DNA from: Bacteroidales bacterium
GTDB lineage: Bacteria > Bacteroidota > Bacteroidia > Bacteroidales > UBA12077
Length of the DNA stretch: 48,018 bases
Reading direction: 5' to 3'
Assembly: GCA_027859205.1 (NCBI GenBank)
Contig: JAQIBH010000131.1
Location: 1 to 48,018, forward strand
The position numbers were made by a program, and so were the translations under genes. The notes below the pieces were generated by a model. That model ran no database searches, was not told the origin of the DNA, and was given only the letters and a program-made list of their open reading frames with translations. Every line of letters begins with the position of its first letter. The stretch's first letter is position 1. Below are positions 6,770 through 15,848 of this stretch, piece after piece.

Positions 6770-8561
6770 TGAACTCCTAAATACTTACCAAAAAAGGGTA
6801 GATTCATATACTAGTAAATTAGTAATAGTCAAAAGAGATCTTGTAGTTCTTAGCTTTTTAAGATTTCTAGCTTTTATTTCGACTTTTGCTTTAGTAGTTC
6901 TGTTGGTAAAGCATTTTAGTGTTTTATTTTTAGTATTGGTATTATTATCATTTGCCTTGTTCATTTTCTTTGTACTTTATTATTTTAAGAGAACAGATTA
7001 TTTAAATCATTTACAAAATCTGATAAAAATTAATAAGGACGAAATTGATGTTCTAAATAATGACTATTCAAAATTCTACGATGGCGAAAAATATATGAGT
7101 AGAGATCATGCATATTCGTATGATTTAGATTTGTTTGGACAGGGATCACTTTTTCAATACTTGAACAGGACGGTAACTTTAGTTGGTCGTAAACTTCTTT
7201 CGAGCAGACTGTTAAATATTAACATTATTACAGGGTTAGTACTTGAAAAGCGACATGAAGTTTTAAAAGAACTAAGAGTTAAAATTGATTGGAGACATAA
7301 TTTTTTAGCTACGGCTTATTCTAGCCCGGTTACCGAAGATGACAATAAGAAATTAGATATTTGGTTAAAAGAACCTGTGTTTTTTATTAAAAAAATTGCT
7401 TTTCGAATATTGATAGTTTTGCTACCTGCAATCACCTTGTTATTTGTAGGACTATTTGTTGCGGGAATATCGCATTACGTATGGTTTACAACATTAGCTC
7501 TAATGCAATTATTCTTTGCAATCGTAATTCTCCGCAGAACAAATAAAGAACAGAACAGAGTTTCTAAGGGTTTGGGGATATTGCGAAATTATTCAAAACT
7601 AATTAAGTTAATTGAACCAGAGATTTTTAGTTCAGAAATATTGAAGGATTTACAAAAAGAGTTACAAACAGAATCAGTTAGAGCTGAATTTGCATTTAAA
7701 AAGCTGATTAAAATAATTGATGCATTCGATACGCGGCTAAATATATTTTTAGGCTTTATATTAAATGCTACTTTAATGTGGGATTTGTATTCTATGATTC
7801 GTTTAGAAAGGTGGAAATTAAAATATGGAAAAAATGTAAAACAATGGGTCCAAGTTATAGCCGAGTTTGATTTTTACTGTAGTTTGGCAAACTACAGTTA
7901 TAATAATCCAGATTTTGTTTTTCCCGAAATTTCGGAAAAAGCAGTGCTGCATTCTCAAGAATTGGGGCATCCATTAATTCCAAAATTAAAACGTGTAAAT
8001 AACGATTATGGGATTGATCCAGGGAAAATAGATATTATTACGGGTGCTAATATGGCTGGCAAAAGCACATTCTTAAGAACTGTTGGTGTTAATTTAATTC
8101 TTGCAATGACTGGCATGCCTGTTTGCGCCACAAAATTTGAGTTTCGATTAATGGATTTATTTTCGGGAATGCGAACAGCCGATTCACTTAAAGAAAACGA
8201 ATCTTACTTTTACGCCGAATTAAAAAGATTAAAACATATAATAGAAAAATTGAAGAACGGTAATAGTGCTTTTGTATTATTGGACGAAATACTTAAAGGG
8301 ACAAACTCAATTGATAAAGCTAAAGGTTCGTGGAAGTTTGTAGAACATTTAATAAATTTGGAAGCCACAGGAATAGTTGCGACGCATGATTTAAATTTGT
8401 GTAAGCTTGAGAAAAATTATCCTGATAATATCAAGAATAAGTGTTTCGAAGTAGAAATTAATTCTGATAAAATAAAATTTGACTATAAACTCCGCAAAGG
8501 TGTAACACAAAATATGAATGCCTCGTTATTAATGAAACAAATGGGAATTTTTTCTAATTAA
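6759..8561 (+). CDS. Membrane-anchored MutS-family ATPase
   Basis: 600 residues. Hydrophobic pairs near residues 30-75 and 210-258 predict four membrane helices. A MutS core/lever-like helical part follows (about 270-380), then a full MutS domain V ATPase: LGHPLIP 402-408, Walker A GANMAGKST 429-437, the DSLKENESYFYAELKRL block 475-491, Walker B VLLDEILKGTN 506-516 and the His switch ATHD 541-544. The mismatch-reading N-terminal domain of MutS and the Smr domain of MutS2 are both missing. The group is found in Bacteroidota and usually labelled only as MutS-related. Its role is not established. It overlaps plsC by 11 bases, which ties it to an envelope gene rather than to repair genes. Confidence 0.88.
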   Translation: MEINELLNTYQKRVDSYTSKLVIVKRDLVVLSFLRFLAFISTFALVVLLVKHFSVLFLVLVLLSFALFIFFVLYYFKRTDYLNHLQNLIKINKDEIDVLNNDYSKFYDGEKYMSRDHAYSYDLDLFGQGSLFQYLNRTVTLVGRKLLSSRLLNINIITGLVLEKRHEVLKELRVKIDWRHNFLATAYSSPVTEDDNKKLDIWLKEPVFFIKKIAFRILIVLLPAITLLFVGLFVAGISHYVWFTTLALMQLFFAIVILRRTNKEQNRVSKGLGILRNYSKLIKLIEPEIFSSEILKDLQKELQTESVRAEFAFKKLIKIIDAFDTRLNIFLGFILNATLMWDLYSMIRLERWKLKYGKNVKQWVQVIAEFDFYCSLANYSYNNPDFVFPEISEKAVLHSQELGHPLIPKLKRVNNDYGIDPGKIDIITGANMAGKSTFLRTVGVNLILAMTGMPVCATKFEFRLMDLFSGMRTADSLKENESYFYAELKRLKHIIEKLKNGNSAFVLLDEILKGTNSIDKAKGSWKFVEHLINLEATGIVATHDLNLCKLEKNYPDNIKNKCFEVEINSDKIKFDYKLRKGVTQNMNASLLMKQMGIFSN

Positions 8562-8568
8562 TATTTTT

Positions 8569-8659
8569 TCAACAATTAACATGCTTATTATTTGTTGATT
8601 TTTATTTATTTTGTGCGGCTTATTGATTGATCAACAGTAAAATGCCTTTGCCTGTTGAT
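8569..8659. promoter_or_regulatory. Four alternating TCAACA half-sites upstream of parE
   Basis: Two inverted pairs lie in the 153-base gap: TCAACAA 8569-8575 with TTGTTGA 8592-8598, and ATCAACAG 8630-8637 with CTGTTGAT 8652-8659. The first pair, followed by T-rich DNA, could act as a weak terminator for the MutS-like gene. The second pair lies 56 bases before the parE ATG. A TATATTTA box (8691-8698, one mismatch to TAnnTTTG) follows. This looks like regulatory DNA, but no binding protein can be named. Confidence 0.4.
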
Positions 8660-8714
8660 AAACAAATTCTATATGGATTTTTCTTTTATTTATATTTACG
8701 GAAAATTAGATTAA

Positions 8715-10544
8715 ATGACGGCAACATACACAGAAGATAATATTCGAACACTCGATTGGAAAGAGCATATTCAGAAACGTCCCGGGATGTATGTCGGGAA
8801 ATTAGGTGACGGTTCTTCACAGGATGATGGGATTTACGTATTATTAAAAGAAGTTATGGATAATTCCATCGATGAATTCATGATGGGAAATGGGAAAACA
8901 ATTGATATTGAAATGACCAATGATTCTGTTAAAGTTCGTGATTATGGTCGTGGAATACCTTTAGGAAAGTTACTCGACGTTGCTTCTAAAATGAATACCG
9001 GAGCAAAATATGATTCTAAGGCTTTTAAAAAATCCGTAGGGTTAAATGGGGTTGGTATTAAGGCAGTAAATGCATTATCATCAAATTTTAAAATAGAAAC
9101 TTTTCGTGAAGGAGAAAGAAAAAGTATAGAGTTTGCGAAAGGCGAAATAGTAAATGATGAAGATATTCAGAAATCAACTGAAAAGAACGGGACATTAACA
9201 ACTTTTGTTCCAGATACGGGTATTTTTGGCGAATATAATTATATTGAAGAATATGTAGTTGCACTTATTAAGAATTACATTTTCTTAAATGCAGGATTAA
9301 CAGTAAAACTTAACGGTGAAAGTTATTTTTCGAAAAACGGCTTAAGAGATCTTTTAGATCAAAATATGAGTTCAGAAGGATTGTATCCGATAATTCATAT
9401 TAAAGGTGAAGATATAGAAATTGCAATTACTCATGGTAACCAATACGGTGAAGAATATTACAGTTTTGTAAACGGTCAACATACAACCCAGGGAGGATCA
9501 CACCTTATAGCTTTTCGTGAGGCATATGTAAAAACTATACGTGAATTTTACAAAAAGGACTTTGAGCCATCCGATATTAGAGCATCAATTGTCGCAGCGG
9601 TTAGTATTAAGGTGGAAGAACCTATATTCGAATCCCAAACAAAAACTAAGCTTGGATCGAAAAATATAGCACCTAATGGGCCATCGGTCCGAAATTTCAT
9701 TGCTGATTTCTTAAAAAATGAACTTGATAATTTTTTACATAGAAATAGTGAAGTAGCGGATGCCTTGCATCGAAAAATTATTGAATCGGAGAAAGAGAGA
9801 AAAGCAATTTCTGGCATTAAAAAACTAGCTAAACAAAGAGCTAAAAAAGCAAGTTTACATAATAAAAAATTGCGTGATTGCAGGGTTCATTATGACTCTA
9901 ACGCAGAGCGCAAAGAGGAAACAATGATTTTTATTACCGAAGGTGATTCAGCTAGCGGATCAATAACTAAATCACGAGATGTAAATACACAAGCTGTTTT
10001 TAGCTTAAAGGGAAAACCATTAAATACTTTTGGACTTACAAAAAAGATCGTATACGAAAATGAAGAGTTTAATTTATTGCAGGCAGCACTTAATATTGAA
10101 GAAGGAATTGAAAGTTTGAGATATAATAATGTTATAATAGCAACCGATGCCGACGTAGATGGTATGCATATTAGATTATTATTAATTACTTTTTTCTTAC
10201 AATTCTTCCCTGATCTTGTAAAAAATGGGCATCTTTATATTCTTCAAACACCTTTGTTTAGGGTTCGAAATAAAAAAGAAACTATATATTGTTATAGCGA
10301 TGAAGAAAAAATTAAAGCAATAAACAAATTAAAAAGCAATCCCGAAATAACTAGGTTTAAGGGACTAGGAGAGATCTCTCCGAATGAATTTAAGCATTTC
10401 ATTGGTAAGAATATTCGTTTAGATCCTGTGCGGTTGCGGAAAGAAGATGCAGTTAAAGATTTGCTTGAATTTTATATGGGTAAAAACACTCCTGAAAGAC
10501 AAGACTTCATAGTTGAAAACCTTAAAATAGAAGCTGCAGATTAA
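8715..10544 (+). CDS. parE: DNA topoisomerase IV subunit B (ParE)
   Basis: This 609-residue ATPase subunit of a type IIA topoisomerase decatenates and relaxes DNA together with ParC. The GHKL ATPase motifs are present: [19 protein letters not shown] and [14 protein letters not shown] (about residues 46-122), with the QTKTKLG transducer lysine near 315. The TOPRIM domain has EGDSASGS (near 410) and [10 protein letters not shown], then [12 protein letters not shown]. The EGDSASGS form, rather than gyrase-like EGDSAGG, and the adjacent parC favour ParE over GyrB. ParC starts 47 bases downstream. Confidence 0.93.
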   Translation: MTATYTEDNIRTLDWKEHIQKRPGMYVGKLGDGSSQDDGIYVLLKEVMDNSIDEFMMGNGKTIDIEMTNDSVKVRDYGRGIPLGKLLDVASKMNTGAKYDSKAFKKSVGLNGVGIKAVNALSSNFKIETFREGERKSIEFAKGEIVNDEDIQKSTEKNGTLTTFVPDTGIFGEYNYIEEYVVALIKNYIFLNAGLTVKLNGESYFSKNGLRDLLDQNMSSEGLYPIIHIKGEDIEIAITHGNQYGEEYYSFVNGQHTTQGGSHLIAFREAYVKTIREFYKKDFEPSDIRASIVAAVSIKVEEPIFESQTKTKLGSKNIAPNGPSVRNFIADFLKNELDNFLHRNSEVADALHRKIIESEKERKAISGIKKLAKQRAKKASLHNKKLRDCRVHYDSNAERKEETMIFITEGDSASGSITKSRDVNTQAVFSLKGKPLNTFGLTKKIVYENEEFNLLQAALNIEEGIESLRYNNVIIATDADVDGMHIRLLLITFFLQFFPDLVKNGHLYILQTPLFRVRNKKETIYCYSDEEKIKAINKLKSNPEITRFKGLGEISPNEFKHFIGKNIRLDPVRLRKEDAVKDLLEFYMGKNTPERQDFIVENLKIEAAD

Positions 10545-10591
10545 AACAAAATTGATAATAACGATTATTAAATAAGATATTGATGTAAGAA

Positions 10592-13228
10592 ATGAGTAAA
10601 GAGAATAAGGAAAATACGGATCAACAAAATAATGAAGAGTTGGAAATAAATTCAGAGATATCTGAAAAGGATAAAAATAATAAAGAGCTGCATAAAATTG
10701 TTCATTTGTCGGGAATGTACAAAGATTGGTTTCTTGATTACGCATCTTATGTTATACTTGAAAGAGCAGTTCCACATTTATACGATGGTTTAAAACCTGT
10801 TCATCGTCGCATTTTGCATGCAATGAAAAAACTGGATGATGGCAGATATAATAAAGTAGCAAATATTATAGGTTTTACAATGCAATTTCATCCTCATGGT
10901 GACGCATCAATTGGCGATGCTCTTGTTCAACTTGGTCAGAAAGATTTATTAATTGATTCGCAAGGAAACTGGGGGAATATATTAACCGGTGATGGAGCTG
11001 CTGCCTCCAGATATATAGAGGCAAGATTGTCAAAATTTGCTTTGGATGTTGTATTTAATCCCAAAACTACCGAATGGAAAAAGTCATATGATGGTAGAAA
11101 TGAAGAACCTGTTTCTTTACCCGTTAAGTTTCCGTTACTTTTAGCTCAAGGTGTTGAAGGTATCGCTGTTGGCCTTGCATCAAAAATATTACCTCATAAT
11201 TTCAATGAATTAATTGATGCCGCAATTGCCTTTTTAAAAGGAAAAAGTTTTGAGTTGTTTCCTGATTTTTTAACTGGAGGCATTGCTGATTTTAGTAAAT
11301 ATAATGATGGCATTCGCGGTGGATCAATTAAAGTGCGTGCAAAAATTGAAAAAGAAGATAAAAAGACTCTTAAAATAACTGAACTTCCTTATGGAAGAAC
11401 AACTCAGAGTTTAATAGATTCTATTGTAAAAGTAATTGAAAAGGGTAAAATTAAGATTAGGAAGATTGATGATAACACAGCCGAATTTGTAGAAATATTG
11501 ATTCACCTTCATTCTGGCACTTCACCTGATCAAACCATTGATGCATTGTACGCTTTTACCGATTGTGAGATGTCAATTTCACCAAACTCATGTGTTATTG
11601 AAAATTCGAAACCCGTATTTCTTGGAGTTAGCGATATGTTGAAATATTCGGCAGAAAATACTGTTGAATTATTAAAAAAAGAACTTCAAATTAGAAAGAA
11701 GGAATTACAAGAATCATGGCATCTTTCATCTTTGGAAAAAATATTTATTGAGAATAGAATTTATCACGATATTGAAGAGTGCGAAACCTGGGAATCTGTT
11801 ATTGAAACAATTGACAAGGGACTCGATCCTTTCAAAAAATTGTTAATGCGTGAAGTTACCGTGGAAGATATTGAAAAGCTTACCGAAATAAAAATTAAGC
11901 GAATTACGAAATTCGATGTTAAAAGGGCAGATGAATATATTAAGGGAGTTGAGGCTGAAATAAAAGAAGTTCAAAATCATTTGGATAATATAATTGATTT
12001 TGCAATTAATTATTTTAAGCAAATTCGCAAAAAACACGGCAATGGTCGAGATCGTAAAACAGAAATTAGAAACCTTGGTTCTATAGCGGCAACTCAGGTT
12101 GTTGTTGCTAATGAAAAGCTTTATGTAAACCGCGAAGAAGGTTTTATTGGCACAGGCCTTAAAAAGGATGAATACGTTAGTGAATGTTCAGATATTGATG
12201 AGATTCTTGTATTTCTTCGTGACGGTAAATATGTAATTACTAAAGCCGATGATAAGGTATTTGTTGGTAAAGATATTATTCATGTTGCTGTATTTAAAAG
12301 AAATGATGAACGTACTATTTATAATATTATTTATCGTGATGGTTTAAATGGTGCAATCATGATTAAACGATGTGCTATTAAAGGTATAACACGTGATAAA
12401 GATTATAATATTACGAAAGGCACTAAAGGATCAAAGATTCTTTATATGACTACCAATTTAAATGGAGAAGCAGAGGTAGTTAAAGTTTATTTACGTCCGC
12501 GACCGCGATTAAAAAAGCCGATTTTTGAATTTGATTTTAGCGAACTTGCAATTAAAGGCCGTCAATCAATTGGTAATATCTTAACCAAATATCCACTTCA
12601 TAAAATTGTTTTAAAAGATGAAGGTGTTTCTACTTTGGGAGGAAGAAAAATTTGGTTTGAAGAAGAGGTGTTACGTTTAAACGCTGATGGTAGAGGTAAT
12701 TATTTGGGCGAATTCCATGGTGACGAAAAGATACTTATAATTACGAAATCTGGAAAATATAGATTGTCAAATTACGATTTGGTAAATCATTTTGAAGATG
12801 ATGTTTTAATTGTTGAGAAATTCAGACCAGAGAAAATATTTTCGGCAGTTTATTATGATGCTGACTTGGAATATTATTATGTTAAAAGATTTATTATTGA
12901 TCCTATAGATAAATTAACAAGTTTTATAGGTGAAAATGAAGAATCGCGTTTAATGAAAATCACTGAAGTTGAATTCCCAAGATTGGAAGTTTCATTTGGA
13001 GGCACAAACAAAAATCGCGAAAACGAAATCATTGAGATTGCTGAGTTTATAGGTGTCAAGAGCTATAAAGCTAGAGGGAAAAGATTATCAAATTACGAAG
13101 TAAAAGTGATAAATGAACTAGAACCATTAATTATTAAAGAAGAAGAACCAGAAGTTATTAAGCCGAGTGATGAAATTAAAGACAATAATACATCACAAAT
13201 GAGCTTGTTTGAAAACGGTAAAAAATAA
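10592..13228 (+). CDS. parC: DNA topoisomerase IV subunit A (ParC)
   Basis: This 878-residue breakage-reunion subunit is the partner of ParE. A charged N-terminal extension of about 35 residues precedes the winged-helix/catalytic core. The conserved region DYASYVILERAVPHLYDGLK starts near residue 49, and KPVHRRILHAM follows. The catalytic tyrosine is Tyr141 in AAASRYIEARL. A coiled-coil gate with many Lys/Glu occupies about 360-480. The C-terminal part (about 510-820) is a divergent beta-pinwheel with no GyrA-box, as expected for ParC. The last residues (SQMSLFENGKK) form an acidic/polar tail. It is probably co-transcribed with parE. Confidence 0.93.
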   Translation: MSKENKENTDQQNNEELEINSEISEKDKNNKELHKIVHLSGMYKDWFLDYASYVILERAVPHLYDGLKPVHRRILHAMKKLDDGRYNKVANIIGFTMQFHPHGDASIGDALVQLGQKDLLIDSQGNWGNILTGDGAAASRYIEARLSKFALDVVFNPKTTEWKKSYDGRNEEPVSLPVKFPLLLAQGVEGIAVGLASKILPHNFNELIDAAIAFLKGKSFELFPDFLTGGIADFSKYNDGIRGGSIKVRAKIEKEDKKTLKITELPYGRTTQSLIDSIVKVIEKGKIKIRKIDDNTAEFVEILIHLHSGTSPDQTIDALYAFTDCEMSISPNSCVIENSKPVFLGVSDMLKYSAENTVELLKKELQIRKKELQESWHLSSLEKIFIENRIYHDIEECETWESVIETIDKGLDPFKKLLMREVTVEDIEKLTEIKIKRITKFDVKRADEYIKGVEAEIKEVQNHLDNIIDFAINYFKQIRKKHGNGRDRKTEIRNLGSIAATQVVVANEKLYVNREEGFIGTGLKKDEYVSECSDIDEILVFLRDGKYVITKADDKVFVGKDIIHVAVFKRNDERTIYNIIYRDGLNGAIMIKRCAIKGITRDKDYNITKGTKGSKILYMTTNLNGEAEVVKVYLRPRPRLKKPIFEFDFSELAIKGRQSIGNILTKYPLHKIVLKDEGVSTLGGRKIWFEEEVLRLNADGRGNYLGEFHGDEKILIITKSGKYRLSNYDLVNHFEDDVLIVEKFRPEKIFSAVYYDADLEYYYVKRFIIDPIDKLTSFIGENEESRLMKITEVEFPRLEVSFGGTNKNRENEIIEIAEFIGVKSYKARGKRLSNYEVKVINELEPLIIKEEEPEVIKPSDEIKDNNTSQMSLFENGKK

Positions 13229-13282
13229 CAAATTTTTTATCAAAGAGTTTTTTCGTATATTTAGTATTCAAAATTTAAGAAT

Positions 13283-13792
13283 ATGAGAGTTTTTTTAGTT
13301 GGATTTATGGCAAGCGGAAAATCTTCTATTGGGAAGAAATTAGCAAAAAAAATTGGGGTTTTATTTATTGATTTAGATGAATATATGGAGGAGAAATACA
13401 ATTCTACGATACGTTCACTTATTAGTGATAAAGGAATGGATAAATTTAGAGAAATCGAAAAAGAATCTCTGGAGGTCATAATAAATAAAAATAAGAATGT
13501 ATTGATCTCAACTGGGGGAGGTACTCCGTATTATTTTGATAATATGAAACTTATGAATGATTCTGGTGTAACTGTTTATCTTAAGGTTGATGTTCCTACA
13601 TTAGTTGATCGTTTAATGTATGACAAAAAAGACAGACCATTAATTTGGGGTAAATCAAGAGAAGACTTAACAGTTTATGCAAATGACTTATTTGGTAAAC
13701 GAGAAAAGGATTATTTAAAAGCAAAACACACAGTAAGTGGTAAGGATTTTAAAATGCAAGCTCTGATAGATTTGTTAGAAGTTGAGAATTAA
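13283..13792 (+). CDS. aroK: Shikimate kinase
   Basis: This 169-residue cytoplasmic kinase phosphorylates shikimate at the 3-hydroxyl in the chorismate pathway. The P-loop GFMASGKSS is at residues 7-15, the shikimate-site DLDEYMEE near 31-38, the conserved KFREIEKESL block near 53-62, STGGGTPYY near 75-83, and the LID with KDRPLIWG near 114-121. Length and motif order are standard. It lies 54 bases after parC and converges with the SpoIIE-type phosphatase gene, whose stop is only 6 bases away. Confidence 0.95.
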   Translation: MRVFLVGFMASGKSSIGKKLAKKIGVLFIDLDEYMEEKYNSTIRSLISDKGMDKFREIEKESLEVIINKNKNVLISTGGGTPYYFDNMKLMNDSGVTVYLKVDVPTLVDRLMYDKKDRPLIWGKSREDLTVYANDLFGKREKDYLKAKHTVSGKDFKMQALIDLLEVEN

Positions 13793-13797
13793 AAACT

Positions 13798-15738
13798 TTA
13801 AATTTTTACGCCGATTGAAAGAATATCATCAACTTGTTGTTCTTTACTTTTCCAATTAATAAAAGTTTCAAATAAAATTCTTTTTTGTTCGGGCATTTCA
13901 TTCTCATGTATTTCAAGAAGTAACTCCCTTAAATTTCCAGGTCGGAATTTTTTTCTTTGAGGACCACCAAACTGATCAGTATAACCATCGGTGAACATAT
14001 AAAATAAATCTCCTTTTTGAATATCAATTGTATGATTCGTGAATGGAGCTATAGATTTTTCGGAAATACCTACAGGCATTCTATCAGCTTTAATTACATT
14101 GAGCATATGGTCACGGATATAATATAAATTGTTATATGCACCGGCATACTCTAATTTCATATTGTCATAATCAATTACAATTAATGAAATATCCATACCA
14201 TCTTTTGTTTCAGAAATTCTGTTGGCGTGAACCATTGTTTTTATAATCTTTTTACGTAACTGATTTAATATTTCTTTTGGTGTAAGAACATGCTCATCGT
14301 AGATTATTTCATTAAGAAAATTGATGCCAATAATACTCATGAATGCGCCAGGCACACCATGTCCTGTGCAATCTGCGGCTGCAATTATTGATTTGTTACC
14401 AATTTGTGCAACCCAATAAAAATCGCCACTTACAATGTCTTTAGGTTTAAATAAACAAAATCCGTTTTTTAATGTTTTTTGTAAGGTAATTTTGTCTGGG
14501 AATAACGCAATTTGTATATGTTTAGCATATTCTATACTATCGGTAATATCCTTATTTTGCTTTAATATCCTATCGGTTTGTAATTCTGAAAGATCAATTT
14601 GCTGTTTTATTTCATCTCGTTGAGCTTCAATTTCGTCTCGTTGAGCTTCAATTTCTTCTTTTTGTTGCATTACCTCAACGTTACGTACATTCAGTTTCCG
14701 ATTATTGTTTCTTCGTAGTTTATTAACTAATATTAAAAATATGATAAAGCCGCTAAAAACGAATAAACCTGAAAATCCAAAAATATTTAATAATTTTTTT
14801 TGCTTTTTCTGTTTGTTTAGGAGTTCAATTTCTTGTTGCTTTTTATCCGATTGGTATTTTATTTCTAATTCGGCAATCTGATAATTTGAATCTTGATTAA
14901 TTCTGCTGTTTTTTAATTCATAAAATTTCTCAAGATAAAACAATGCTTTTTCAGTGTTATTAATCTGATTATATGTTTGATATAGAATATCATAATTAAC
15001 CTCAAGCGTGTGCTTAAAGTCCAGGGAATCTGAAATTTTTATGCTTTTTTCGCAAAAATCAATGGCTTTACTGTAATTCTTTAATTTGAGATTAATACCT
15101 CCCAAATTCAGATAAGATGTGGAGATGCCTTCTTGATCATTCAATCCAAGTTCTATTTTAAGAGATTTTTTATAAAACTCATTTGCTTGTGCAAATAATT
15201 CAAGATATTCATATAAAACACCCAAATTATTATAAGTGTTATTTAAGCCTTCAATATTATTAAGTTCTAGGTATATTTCCATCGATTTTTTATAACATTG
15301 AATAGCCTCAGTATAATCATCAAGAGTTCTATATACTATTCCCAAGTTATTATAAGCTTTTCCAATTTTTAGTTTGTTATCTTTTTCAAGCTGAATATTT
15401 AAGTATTTCGTAAAGTAATCAAGGGAATTATCATAGTTTTCTTGCAAATAATGTGCTTCACCCAAAATTTGATAACAATATTCTATAATAAGAGTACTGT
15501 CAATTTTTTCGGCGAGAATTAAAAATTCATTTGCATAGCGGATGGCTTTATCGGGAGAATTATAAACGTAATAGTCTGTTATATTATAATAAATGGGGAT
15601 TTTTTTTATTCCATGTGAATTTTCTAAAATTGTTTCAAGAGAATCAATATTATAATTTTGAGCCGCAATTTTATTTAGCCCAAATGTTGAGAATATAATT
15701 ATTATGGAAATAAAAAAAGCCGGTATTCTATTTATCAT
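13798..15738 (-). CDS. TPR sensor with SpoIIE-type PP2C phosphatase domain
   Basis: 646 residues. The order is: N-terminal signal segment (5-26), TPR repeats (about 45-280, e.g. KAYNNLGIVYRTLDDYTEAIQCYKK), one membrane helix (316-339), a coiled coil (345-400) containing tandem EIEAQRD repeats, and a C-terminal SpoIIE/PP2C domain. The metal-binding motifs of the latter are visible: KDIVSGDFYW (433-442), AADCTGHGVPGAFMS (454-468) and MFTDGYTDQFGG near 590. The layout suggests that TPRs in the periplasm sense a ligand or partner and drive a cytoplasmic Ser/Thr phosphatase, as in partner-switching systems. No anti-sigma or STAS gene is adjacent. It lies 110 bases downstream of the ABC exporter on the same strand. 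Confidence 0.88.
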   Translation of the reverse strand: MINRIPAFFISIIIIFSTFGLNKIAAQNYNIDSLETILENSHGIKKIPIYYNITDYYVYNSPDKAIRYANEFLILAEKIDSTLIIEYCYQILGEAHYLQENYDNSLDYFTKYLNIQLEKDNKLKIGKAYNNLGIVYRTLDDYTEAIQCYKKSMEIYLELNNIEGLNNTYNNLGVLYEYLELFAQANEFYKKSLKIELGLNDQEGISTSYLNLGGINLKLKNYSKAIDFCEKSIKISDSLDFKHTLEVNYDILYQTYNQINNTEKALFYLEKFYELKNSRINQDSNYQIAELEIKYQSDKKQQEIELLNKQKKQKKLLNIFGFSGLFVFSGFIIFLILVNKLRRNNNRKLNVRNVEVMQQKEEIEAQRDEIEAQRDEIKQQIDLSELQTDRILKQNKDITDSIEYAKHIQIALFPDKITLQKTLKNGFCLFKPKDIVSGDFYWVAQIGNKSIIAAADCTGHGVPGAFMSIIGINFLNEIIYDEHVLTPKEILNQLRKKIIKTMVHANRISETKDGMDISLIVIDYDNMKLEYAGAYNNLYYIRDHMLNVIKADRMPVGISEKSIAPFTNHTIDIQKGDLFYMFTDGYTDQFGGPQRKKFRPGNLRELLLEIHENEMPEQKRILFETFINWKSKEQQVDDILSIGVKI

Positions 15739-15744
15739 ATCAGC

Positions 15745-15779
15745 ATTAGTAAGAAAAAGTATTTCTATATCTTACTAAT
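15745..15779. promoter_or_regulatory. Inverted repeat in front of the SpoIIE phosphatase gene
   Basis: ATTAGTAAG (15745-15753) and CTTACTAAT (15771-15779) are perfect 9-base arms with a 17-base spacer; a smaller AGAAA/TTTCT pair lies inside. The element starts 7 bases upstream of the start codon, so it could be an operator or a leader hairpin that masks the ribosome site. Confidence 0.35.
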
Positions 15780-15848
15780 TTACGAAAAAAAAGAAAAAAA
15801 GATACAATTTTTATTGTTTTTGGAAACTTTGAAATTATTAAACAAGGA

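Noticed and set aside
8715-13228. Genes as gyrB/gyrA
   Set aside because: The parE and parC neighbours are adjacent, EGDSASGS replaces the gyrase form and the ParC C-terminal domain lacks a GyrA box, so topoisomerase IV is the better call.
14610-14660. Short direct repeat encoding EIEAQRD as a possible mobile repeat
   Set aside because: It is an in-frame coiled-coil heptad duplication, which is ordinary in this protein family.
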